Position numbers and translations under genes: made by a program. The notes below the pieces were generated by a model that worked only from the letters and a program-made list of their open reading frames with translations, did no database searches and was not told the DNA's origin. Of a DNA stretch of 8,477 nucleotides, positions 1-5,639 are shown piece by piece; positions within the stretch are counted from its first letter, which is position 1; the number at the start of each line of letters is the position of its first letter. Source of the stretch: Lachnospiraceae bacterium UBA5899 (GTDB taxonomy: Bacteria > Bacillota > Clostridia > Lachnospirales > Lachnospiraceae); assembly GCA_002432425.1 (NCBI GenBank), contig DJEL01000053.1, positions 1-8,477 on the forward strand, given 5' to 3'.

Positions 1-13
1 CAGGTTTAATTTT

Positions 14-1159
14 TCATTTTAGGACCCGGTAGGTAACATAATATTCCTTATTCTGTCTGTTAAACCGTGCTATCAGCTTTTTCATGGGTAAGGACATGGT
101 ATCATCCGCCAGCACAATTTCTTTTTTCCGGGGAAGTGAGTCCTCCCGGTGCATGGTGAGAGCCACCAGCTCCGAATCCATTTTCACTAAAAGCTCCAAA
201 TCGCCCTGCTCCGTACATTCCATGCTCCATACTTTTTGCAGCAGATAATCATTCTGCACAAAGGCAAATATCTTCTGCAGGGTTCCATCCGTATACTTCC
301 ATAAATTCTGAGTATCGGCAAAATAAATGCCTCCATCCTCTGCCATAACCGCCTGATATTCTGTTCCAATGCCTTTCAGATTCTCTGCCACCGTTTTTCC
401 ATCCGACACCTTCTTAACAACCGGATTTTTCTCCGCATCCAACCCATACCAGCAGACATCCTCCCCCTCTTTCTTTTGCAGGATTCCATAAACCATCCCC
501 GGCACCTCCGTCTCTTTTACCGTTTTGTTCTCATCATAACAGTACAGACGCAGGTTATTATTATCCGCCAGATACAGCCTTCCTTCCCTGTCCACATATT
601 TATATAAATCAGCATATGCATAAAGAGCTGCATCCTTGTCGGTAAGTTCCATGACTAACCGTGAGATTTTTTCTCCGTTTATTTCTGCCAGATAGGATTT
701 ATTTTCCTGTAATACCACCTGATACACTTTTTCATCGAGTCCTCTGCAGGGTGCGGTATGGACAGCTATCCGGTATAACTCCCCCTCATAAGCAGAAGTA
801 CGTTCTCCCTGTTTATCCAGGATATTCCAGCTCTTAAGCTGCCTGTCATAAATCCCCAGATAGTTTTTCAGATTATCATAGGTCTGGTCATTTGTATAAG
901 TATGATATACAATATATTCTTTTGTCAGAAAAGCACTGTCTCTTTCCCCAAACTCTCCTGTTTCAAGCGGAAATAAATCCAGCGGATTCAGAAAGCTTTC
1001 CTCTTCCACCGAATAATAAATCCCCAAGTCCTCCACACCTGTCCGCTGCGGTAATTCCGCACTGCTTCCGTCTCCTTTTTCACTGCAGCCGGCAAACAGC
1101 AGGCTGATGGCTATAAGCAAGGTAACTGTTACTTTCTGGTAGCTTTTCTTCCTTTTCAT
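14..1159 (-). CDS. Lipoprotein with N-terminal sensor-like domain and truncated solute-binding domain
   Basis: A secreted, lipid-anchored protein. The first 25 or so residues form a basic stretch, a hydrophobic core and a lipobox (LFAGC), so it should be attached to the outer face of the membrane at that Cys. The following ~320 residues are rich in Tyr, Trp and Gly and in short beta-strand-like stretches; I do not recognise the domain by name. The last ~30 residues (LPMKKLIARFNRQNKEYYVT) resemble the opening of a family 1 extracellular solute-binding domain, which normally continues for about 400 residues. Here the frame ends at TGA. Two ATGs lie two codons apart at 1165 and 1159; AGGAG (1167-1171) is 1 base from the first and 7 from the second, so I chose the second. 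A weak promoter is possible at 1211-1216 (TTGAAT) and 1189-1194 (TAAGAT). The reading frame is clear; function and intactness are uncertain. Confidence 0.8.
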   Translation of the reverse strand: MKRKKSYQKVTVTLLIAISLLFAGCSEKGDGSSAELPQRTGVEDLGIYYSVEEESFLNPLDLFPLETGEFGERDSAFLTKEYIVYHTYTNDQTYDNLKNYLGIYDRQLKSWNILDKQGERTSAYEGELYRIAVHTAPCRGLDEKVYQVVLQENKSYLAEINGEKISRLVMELTDKDAALYAYADLYKYVDREGRLYLADNNNLRLYCYDENKTVKETEVPGMVYGILQKKEGEDVCWYGLDAEKNPVVKKVSDGKTVAENLKGIGTEYQAVMAEDGGIYFADTQNLWKYTDGTLQKIFAFVQNDYLLQKVWSMECTEQGDLELLVKMDSELVALTMHREDSLPRKKEIVLADDTMSLPMKKLIARFNRQNKEYYVTYRVLK

Positions 1160-1195
1160 TTTCATTCTCCTCTGAAAGTTCTTTTCATATCTTAC

Positions 1196-1215
1196 TTATT
1201 TTGTAAACGGATTCA
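1196..1215 (-). repeat. 20-base repeat, copy 1 (upstream of lipoprotein gene)
   Basis: This stretch matches 1666-1685 at 18 of 20 positions in the same orientation (minus-strand core TTTACAAAATAA). The second copy supplies the -35 element of the small secreted protein gene. Here the TTTACA is too close to the start codon to serve in the same way, so the copy may be a regulator site or the remnant of a duplicated promoter region. Confidence 0.5.
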
Positions 1216-1238
1216 AAAATGTTACTTTTCGAATCCGT
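1207..1238 (-). terminator. Hairpin between the small secreted protein gene and the lipoprotein gene
   Basis: The arms ACGGATTC (1207-1214) and GAATCCGT (1231-1238) are perfectly complementary, and the inner AAAA/TTTT pairs extend the stem with one bulged base. Read on the minus strand, the hairpin begins 26 bases after the stop codon of the small secreted protein gene, but only TTT follows it. It could be a weak terminator or attenuator that lowers expression of the lipoprotein gene. It could also be an operator, since a possible -35 element of the lipoprotein gene lies in one arm. Confidence 0.45.
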
Positions 1239-1263
1239 CTACATTATTTTTGCCTGATGCTAA

Positions 1264-1575
1264 TTACTGCACACTGTGTGATACTTCGGATTTTGTATAA
1301 GAATTAAGAACCGTTCCACAAAATTTACATTTTACTACAAATTTATAATTATAAACCGTAATTGTGCACGTTTTATATGCAAGAACATTTCCATTACCAT
1401 CCTCAATCCAGGGATGCTGATGTGTTCCTGCATTGGCTGCCGTCAGAACGGTTTTATCTGTAGAGCCTTCTACATGAGGCGGGCAAACTGTTTCCGCATT
1501 AGCCGGAAGTGCTACCGAAAACATCATTGCTGCTGCCATAACAATAGGTGCTAATTTTTTCGCTACTTTTTTCAT
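1264..1575 (-). CDS. Small secreted Cys/His-containing protein, unknown function
   Basis: A 103-residue precursor. Residues 1-27 are a Sec signal peptide (KK-rich start, Ala/Met/Val core, cleavage probably after ANA27), which leaves a mature protein of about 76 residues. The mature part holds four cysteines (C31 in a CPPH motif, C70, and C83/C86 in CKFCG) and several histidines (H34, H52, H54, H100). CKFCG looks like a zinc-knuckle half, and together with CPPH it could bind a metal or form two disulfides. I do not recognise a named family. Start: AGGAG at 1584-1588, 8 bases from ATG. A promoter with an extended -10 is visible upstream, so it is probably transcribed on its own. Nothing suggests enzyme activity; a secreted effector, bacteriocin-like or metal-binding role are all only possibilities. 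Confidence 0.8.
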   Translation of the reverse strand: MKKVAKKLAPIVMAAAMMFSVALPANAETVCPPHVEGSTDKTVLTAANAGTHQHPWIEDGNGNVLAYKTCTITVYNYKFVVKCKFCGTVLNSYTKSEVSHSVQ

Positions 1576-1647
1576 AGTGTGTTCTCCTTTTTCGTTTGTG
1601 TTTTAATTTTTTAGATATCTGATTTTTGCAAATTACTTTGTACCTCA

Positions 1648-1677
1648 AGTATCACACAAAATTGTTTATTTTGTAAA
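1648..1677 (-). promoter_or_regulatory. Promoter of the small secreted protein gene
   Basis: Read on the minus strand: -35 TTTACA (1672-1677, 5 of 6 consensus), 18-base spacer, -10 GATACT (1648-1653, 4 of 6) preceded by an extended TGt. The predicted leader is about 65 bases. The inverted repeat ACAAAAT/ATTTTGT (1656-1662 and 1668-1674) fills the spacer and could be an operator, although its AT-only arms make chance occurrence easier. Confidence 0.55.
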
Positions 1678-1685
1678 AGGATTTA
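1666..1685 (-). repeat. 20-base repeat, copy 2 (in promoter of small secreted protein gene)
   Basis: 18 of 20 identical to 1196-1215. It contains the -35 element TTTACA and the bases just upstream of it. Confidence 0.5.
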
Positions 1686-1719
1686 TAATCAAGTTGTATT
1701 TTCCCAATAATCAATTAAC
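1685..1719. repeat. Candidate LytTR-type direct repeat pair upstream of the small secreted protein promoter
   Basis: ATAATCAAG at 1685-1693 and ATAATCAAT at 1707-1715 are direct repeats with a 22-base period, which is the spacing known for LytTR-domain regulators (two 9-base half-sites about 12-13 bases apart). The pair begins 8 bases upstream of the -35 element. ATAATCAAG also occurs in the agr-like intergenic region (minus strand, 6289-6297). The region is AT-rich, so chance cannot be excluded. Confidence 0.35.
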
Positions 1720-1881
1720 ATTTTATTCTTTATGTAATATAATATATTTCTTGTTATTATAAAGCAATATTCTTGAAGAAATATTTCCTTTTTTAATATA
1801 TCAAAAATCCTTAAGCAGCATTACTGCATATATACAAAAAATAAACACTATTAGCATATCCTTTTAAGTCTATACAAGAAA
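1716..1881. other. AT-rich intergenic stretch without a gene
   Basis: No open frame here has a believable ribosome binding site and more than about 20 codons on either strand. It contains an imperfect inverted repeat (1766-1785, around TTCTTGAA) that could be a regulator site. An 18-codon hydrophobic minus-strand frame with one Cys lies near 1857-1801, but its upstream AAGG is only 2 bases from the ATG, so I do not call it a gene. Confidence 0.5.
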
Positions 1882-1924
1882 AAGATGAAGGAGCCGGAGG
1901 CATCGCCTCCGGCTCCTTCATCTT
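1882..1924 (-). terminator. Strong intrinsic terminator of the B12 uptake operon
   Basis: A perfect 20-base-pair stem (1882-1901 with 1905-1924), GC-rich at its top, closes a 3-base loop. It starts 4 bases after the stop codon of the ECF S-component gene and, on the minus strand, is followed by TTTCTTG after a stem that ends in TT. Position and structure make it the end of the DUF4430/ECF operon. Confidence 0.9.
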
Positions 1925-1928
1925 CCTT

Positions 1929-2468
1929 TTACATACTCACTTTTATCTTTTGCATAACTTTGTGTACGGGATGGTACAGCACCAGCATGACAAAGAAATT
2001 AGAAATGCCATGCAGGATATCGTAAGGAATGCCTGCCACCCACCAGTTGAACGCCATGATAAGACCGCTTTTGATGCCGCCTCCCACGGTGCCGATTACG
2101 ATATAGGGCAGGGAACAATATGCCCCAAACAAAAGACCGTAAAACCCGGACAAAATGGCAAACACCAGCATGGAGTCCTTCTTTTTAAAGAGCAGCACCA
2201 GCAGTGCCAGTGTGGGCCAGATATACAAATACATAATGACCCACACATTGACACCGTAAATACTCACTTCAATCAGGATAAACACCAGTATGGAATAAAT
2301 CACCTTCGGTCCGAAAAACAGACTGAACATGATAATCCAGAAGGTAACCAGCTCCACGTTTGGCACTGCTGCCAGCGCCAGTTTGCTGACCTCAATTACT
2401 GCCGTCATCATACCAATCAGTGCAATATCCCGTACACTTACCTGAAATGGATTTTTTTTCTTTTCCAT
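1929..2468 (-). CDS. ECF transporter S component (predicted cobalamin-type substrate binder)
   Basis: A 179-residue, very hydrophobic protein with about six predicted membrane segments (roughly 14-33, 40-60, 64-92, 100-122, 126-145 and 150-170) and a basic C-terminus. This size and layout are typical of S components of energy-coupling factor importers, which bind a vitamin and dock on a shared EcfA-EcfA'-EcfT module that is not encoded here. The small-xxx-small G19-A23 in the first helix fits the helix-packing motif used for EcfT docking. PNVELVTF after helix 1 is also typical of the family. The gene follows the DUF4430 gene at 13 bases, both behind a cobalamin riboswitch, so cobalamin or a precursor is the likely substrate; this rests on context. 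The ribosome binding site is weak (AGGA at 2480-2483, 11 bases from ATG), which suggests translational coupling. Confidence 0.85.
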   Translation of the reverse strand: MEKKKNPFQVSVRDIALIGMMTAVIEVSKLALAAVPNVELVTFWIIMFSLFFGPKVIYSILVFILIEVSIYGVNVWVIMYLYIWPTLALLVLLFKKKDSMLVFAILSGFYGLLFGAYCSLPYIVIGTVGGGIKSGLIMAFNWWVAGIPYDILHGISNFFVMLVLYHPVHKVMQKIKVSM

Positions 2469-2481
2469 TTAATGAGAAATC

Positions 2482-2904
2482 CTATTCTGTATATTTCTCG
2501 TACTGAAGAGTATAGGTATCACCGTCTGCAACAGGCTGGCTGTCCACGCCGTACTGACCGTATCCGCCGTTTACATAAATGCTCCAGTATGCACCGTCGG
2601 TGTTGTAATCTGCAGTCAGACCGTTTACGGTTTCCAGATACAGGCCGTAGTCGCTCTCGCTGCCTGAGAAAGTAAGACCGTCAGCTTCTTCCATTGCCTG
2701 CTTTAAGTACTCCGCATCGGTGTTCAGATTATAAGTTGTCTTGGTTCCCTGGTCATCTACCACTTCAATGGTAATTGCCTTTGCACCCTTGGTGGGCTTC
2801 TCGCGGAATACAAAGAATACTACTGCTAAAACCGCAATTACGGCTACCAGTGCCACGATTCCGATAATAAGACCCTTTTTTGATTTGTTATTTTGTTCTG
2901 CCAT
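2482..2904 (-). CDS. Membrane-anchored DUF4430 (transcobalamin-like) protein
   Basis: A 140-residue protein. After a short basic segment comes one membrane helix (about residues 11-34, GLIIGIVALVAVIAV) and then an external domain of about 100 residues with the DUF4430 pattern: ITIEVVDDQG near its start, a central AMEEADGL helix, YWSIYVNGGYGQYGVDSQPV and a final DTYTLQYEKY strand. DUF4430 is related to the C-terminal beta domain of animal transcobalamin and intrinsic factor, so a role in capturing cobalamin at the cell surface for the adjacent ECF S component is likely. The open frame runs 54 codons further upstream, but that part translates the riboswitch terminator and B12 box. ATG at 2904 has AGGAGG (2913-2918) 8 bases away and is clearly the start. 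Regulation is by the upstream riboswitch. Confidence 0.9.
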   Translation of the reverse strand: MAEQNNKSKKGLIIGIVALVAVIAVLAVVFFVFREKPTKGAKAITIEVVDDQGTKTTYNLNTDAEYLKQAMEEADGLTFSGSESDYGLYLETVNGLTADYNTDGAYWSIYVNGGYGQYGVDSQPVADGDTYTLQYEKYTE

Positions 2905-2944
2905 TTTCTTCTCCTCCTTGGCGTTTTTGCGAATACAGAATGAC

Positions 2945-2973
2945 AAAAAACCCTTCATACATGAGCAGAAGGG
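2945..2973 (-). terminator. Riboswitch-controlled terminator
   Basis: On the minus strand CCCTTC (2968-2973) pairs with GAAGGG (2951-2956) and is followed by six T (2945-2950). It lies between the cobalamin aptamer and the DUF4430 start codon, as expected for transcription attenuation when cobalamin is bound. Confidence 0.8.
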
Positions 2974-3004
2974 ATTGGAGAATTTAGTGTACCTGACCAA
3001 TTCC
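2971..3004 (-). promoter_or_regulatory. Candidate antiterminator of the cobalamin riboswitch
   Basis: On the minus strand GGAATTGG (2997-3004) can pair with CCAATCCC (2971-2978), with one bulged base. The second arm overlaps the first arm of the terminator at 2971-2973, so the two hairpins exclude each other. This is a plausible switching element; the pairing was judged by eye. Confidence 0.5.
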
Positions 3005-3027
3005 TCGTGGTTATTTCGTACCAAATC

Positions 3028-3284
3028 CCAGGCAGGTCTCCTGACTCTAAGCTCATCGCCCCGCATCCGTCTTCCCAGGCTTTCGCCCAGTGACTTTGCA
3101 CGCTGTGTCCGGGTGGAAAATCTCCCGGACGCCCGCTATGCCCGTGCAGAACTCCCTTAATACAGTGACGAGTTCGTGCAGGCCTCTCACCTGCTTCCCT
3201 TTTCACCGAATCCGAAGTTTGCCGTTTCCGCCATCTGTTCCCTTACGGCGAAACCGCTTCCGCTCCTATCCGACACCTGAAACC
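3028..3284 (-). promoter_or_regulatory. Cobalamin (B12) riboswitch aptamer
   Basis: The minus strand shows the conserved elements in order: the 5' closing segment CAGGT (3275-3279) able to pair with ACCTG (3033-3037); GGTGAAAAGGGAAGCAGG with its pairing GCCTGC (3176-3207); GTCACTGTA of the core; GTCACTGGGCGAAAGCCTGG followed by GAAG (3071-3094); and the B12 box AGTCAGGAGACCTGCC (3031-3046). The element sits between a promoter and a terminator in front of the DUF4430 and ECF S-component genes, so cobalamin should repress both. An extra hairpin region at about 3215-3260 lies between the 5' arm and the core. Confidence 0.95.
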
Positions 3285-3316
3285 GTCTATATTCGTGTTA
3301 TTTTTTGTACCGTGCA

Positions 3317-3345
3317 AGTGTAGCACACCTTTCTTAAAAATGCAA
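3317..3345 (-). promoter_or_regulatory. Promoter of the riboswitch/B12 uptake operon
   Basis: Minus strand: -35 TTGCAT (3340-3345), 17-base spacer, extended -10 TGC followed by TACACT (3317-3322). It places the transcript start near 3310, just ahead of the aptamer. Confidence 0.5.
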
Positions 3346-3349
3346 ACCT

Positions 3350-3377
3350 TTGGTTTACTCTCCGGAAACTTTATGAT
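3350..3377 (+). promoter_or_regulatory. Promoter of the GH43-HAD operon
   Basis: -35 TTGGTT (3350-3355), 16-base spacer, -10 TATGAT (3372-3377, 5 of 6 consensus). It diverges from the B12 operon promoter. Just downstream are AACGTT (3392-3397), resembling the core of LacI/CcpA operators, and the inverted repeat CCTAT/ATAGG (3409-3413 and 3418-3422). Either could bind a sugar-responsive repressor, but neither is a full match to a known site. Confidence 0.4.
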
Positions 3378-3438
3378 AGAGTAAAAATAAAAACGTTATT
3401 GTTATCTACCTATATAAATAGGAAAGAGAGGATATTTT

Positions 3439-4911
3439 ATGCGCTATCAAAATCCCATTATCAAAGGCTTCTATCCCGACCCGAGCGTCTGCGCGGCAAA
3501 CGGACATTTTTACCTTGTCAGCAGTTCTTTCCAGTTCTTCCCGGGCGTTCCCCTGTTTGAAAGTGACGACCTGGTAAACTGGACGCAGATTGGACATGTT
3601 CTCACCCGGAAAAGCCAGGTTATGCTGGAGGACATCAACAGCTCCGGCGGTGTGTTTGCTCCCACAATCCGTTTCTACAAGGGCCGTTTCTATATGGTTA
3701 CCAACAACAATACCACACAGGAAAACTTCTATGTCTACACCGACGATATTCACGGCGAATGGTCTGACCCCATCGTGGTAGACCAGGGCGGCATCGACCC
3801 TTCCCTGTATTTTGAAGATGACCGCTGCTTTTTTATCAGCAACGGCAATGATGAAAATGGCAAAGGCTGCGTCATGCAGTGTGAAATCGAAGTGACCACC
3901 GGCAAAAAATTAAGCGACTCCCGTCCCATCTGGTCGGGCAGCGGCGGCCGTTACTTAGAAAGCCCCCATATGTATAAAATCGGAGACTATTACTATCTCA
4001 TGGCGGCGGAAGGCGGCACCGAATACGGACATATGGTTACTTATGCAAGGTCCGAAAGCATCTGGGGTCCCTTTGAAAATTATCCCGCAAATCCGGTACT
4101 CACCAACCGCAACAAGGCTCCTTTTATCATTCAGGGCATCGGTCACGGTGATTTGGTGCAAAACAGCGACGGCAACTGGTATATTGTAACACTGGGATTT
4201 CGCCAGATTGGCATATGGCAGCCCTACCATCATCTGGGCCGCGAAGTATTTTTAACCCCGGTAACCTTCGGGGAGGACGGCTGGTTTACCGCAGGCATCA
4301 ACGGCACTACGGACGAGTCCTACGAAATTCCCGGCAGTTTTTCCCAGAATGAGAAAAAGCGTTACACCTTCGACAATACGGATTGGAATTTAGACTGGTG
4401 CTATCTGCGCCATCCCCATACGGAAAACTACCGTTTCACCGAGGACGGTCTTATTCTGAAAGGAACCTCCACCACCTTAAACGAAGCAAAATCTCCTACT
4501 TTTATCGGTTTAAGACAGCGTGATTTTATTATGAACCTTTCCGTGGAAGTGGACCTGAAGGAAGGCGAAGCCGGCATTACTCTTTATATGGATGAAAACG
4601 AGCACTACGAGCTGGCGCTCTGCCGGACGGAAAAAGGGCTGGAAGCCATGCTCCGGTTAAACATCGGCGGCATTCACCATGTGGAAACCATGCTTCCCGT
4701 ATACGGCAAAAAATTCACCCTTTCCGTGGAAGCCGACTCCCTGGAATACCGTTTCTATGTGATTACCGATGATGCCACCGTTTACCTTGGCAAGGGCTTC
4801 ACAAAGTATCTTTCAAGCGAAGTGGCAAGCGGCTTTACCGGTGTGGTAATGGGGCTTTATGCCGTAGCCGGCGAGGCAGCCTTCCGCGAATTCAGTTGTA
4901 TTTACGGATAA
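3439..4911 (+). CDS. Glycoside hydrolase family 43 beta-xylosidase / alpha-L-arabinofuranosidase
   Basis: A 490-residue enzyme. Residues 1-300 form the GH43 five-bladed propeller, with the catalytic base D14 (FYPDPS), the pKa-modulating D120 (GGIDPSLYF), the general acid E174 (RYLESPHMYK) and the central H235 (GIGHGDLV). Residues from about 310 on form the second beta-sandwich domain (WNLDWCYLRHP at its start, GFTGVVMGLYA at its end) found in xylan-active members, where it closes the pocket and favours exo-action on short chains. No signal peptide is present, so it acts in the cytoplasm on imported xylo- or arabinoxylo-oligosaccharides, releasing xylose or arabinose. Which sugar it prefers cannot be read from the sequence. 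Start: GAGAGG ending 7 bases before ATG, with the conserved NPIIKGFYPDPS directly after it. A HAD phosphatase gene follows 23 bases downstream. No sugar transporter gene is in the window. Confidence 0.93.
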   Translation: MRYQNPIIKGFYPDPSVCAANGHFYLVSSSFQFFPGVPLFESDDLVNWTQIGHVLTRKSQVMLEDINSSGGVFAPTIRFYKGRFYMVTNNNTTQENFYVYTDDIHGEWSDPIVVDQGGIDPSLYFEDDRCFFISNGNDENGKGCVMQCEIEVTTGKKLSDSRPIWSGSGGRYLESPHMYKIGDYYYLMAAEGGTEYGHMVTYARSESIWGPFENYPANPVLTNRNKAPFIIQGIGHGDLVQNSDGNWYIVTLGFRQIGIWQPYHHLGREVFLTPVTFGEDGWFTAGINGTTDESYEIPGSFSQNEKKRYTFDNTDWNLDWCYLRHPHTENYRFTEDGLILKGTSTTLNEAKSPTFIGLRQRDFIMNLSVEVDLKEGEAGITLYMDENEHYELALCRTEKGLEAMLRLNIGGIHHVETMLPVYGKKFTLSVEADSLEYRFYVITDDATVYLGKGFTKYLSSEVASGFTGVVMGLYAVAGEAAFREFSCIYG

Positions 4912-4934
4912 GATTTTTGAATAAGGAAGAAATT

Positions 4935-5639
4935 ATGAGACTGGTCTTTATTGACATTGACAATACCCTGCTTGATTTTGATGCCTACGTGAAGCAGACC
5001 ATGCAGACCGGCTTTGCCCACTTTAGATTAAAGCCTTATGAACCATACATGTTTGAAGTCTTTACAGAGGAAAACAACAGACTGTGGCATCAGATTGAAC
5101 AGGGTACCCTTACTTTTGATGAACTGCATAACATACGCTGGTGCAATATTTTTCATTCCCTGCACATTCCTTTTGACGGTATTGTCTTTGAAGACTATTT
5201 CCGGAAAGCTATCTATGACAGTGCGATTCCGGTAGACGGTGCTTATGACATGCTTTCTTATCTTAAGGAGAAGTATGTGCTATGTGCCGCAAGCAACGGT
5301 CCCTTTGTCCAGCAGGTTCACCGTCTGGAGATAGCAGATATGCGAAAATACTTTTCCTACATCTTTGTTTCCGAAAAGGTCGGTGTTTCCAAGCCGGCCA
5401 CCGGATTTTTTGACTATGCTTTCCGGGAAGTCAATCAGTCAGAAAATGGCTTGTCTTCCTCTCATCCTCTGACTGCTTCCGATGCTGTCATCATCGGCGA
5501 TTCCTTAACTTCTGACATGGAGGGAGGACTTCGTTACGGCATGAAGACCTGCTTCTATCGCCGAAATCCGGGGATAAAGGTACCGGACAGTATTGACTGG
5601 GTCATCGATAATCTGCGGGATGTGCGGAAGATATTATAA
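4935..5639 (+). CDS. HAD-superfamily hydrolase, YjjG-like nucleotidase/phosphatase
   Basis: A 234-residue cytoplasmic hydrolase with all four HAD motifs: I, D7-x-D9-x-T11 (FIDIDNTLL; D7 nucleophile, D9 acid/base); II, S120 in AASNG; III, K153 in VSKP; IV, D189 and D194 in GDSLTSDMEGG. A helical C1 cap of about 70 residues lies between motifs I and II. Length and pattern fit the YjjG/noncanonical pyrimidine nucleotidase group, which dephosphorylates (deoxy)nucleoside monophosphates or small phosphometabolites; the actual substrate is not predictable. The frame extends to 4896, inside the GH43 gene, but ATG at 4935 has AAGGAAG (4923-4929) 5 bases upstream and starts right at the motif I strand. 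It is probably co-transcribed with GH43. Its stop overlaps that of the convergent agrB-like gene in the palindrome TTATAA (5634-5639). Confidence 0.9.
   Translation: MRLVFIDIDNTLLDFDAYVKQTMQTGFAHFRLKPYEPYMFEVFTEENNRLWHQIEQGTLTFDELHNIRWCNIFHSLHIPFDGIVFEDYFRKAIYDSAIPVDGAYDMLSYLKEKYVLCAASNGPFVQQVHRLEIADMRKYFSYIFVSEKVGVSKPATGFFDYAFREVNQSENGLSSSHPLTASDAVIIGDSLTSDMEGGLRYGMKTCFYRRNPGIKVPDSIDWVIDNLRDVRKIL

Noticed and set aside
1950..2675. 241-codon plus-strand frame antisense to the ECF S-component and DUF4430 genes
   Set aside because: Its His/Gln/Arg-rich translation is typical of the antisense of a hydrophobic membrane protein; the minus-strand genes are clear.
2955..3323. Frames on both strands across the riboswitch (for example 2955-3206 minus and 3090-3323 plus)
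   Set aside because: The conserved cobalamin aptamer elements explain this stretch; the translations are low in family-like features and lack ribosome binding sites.
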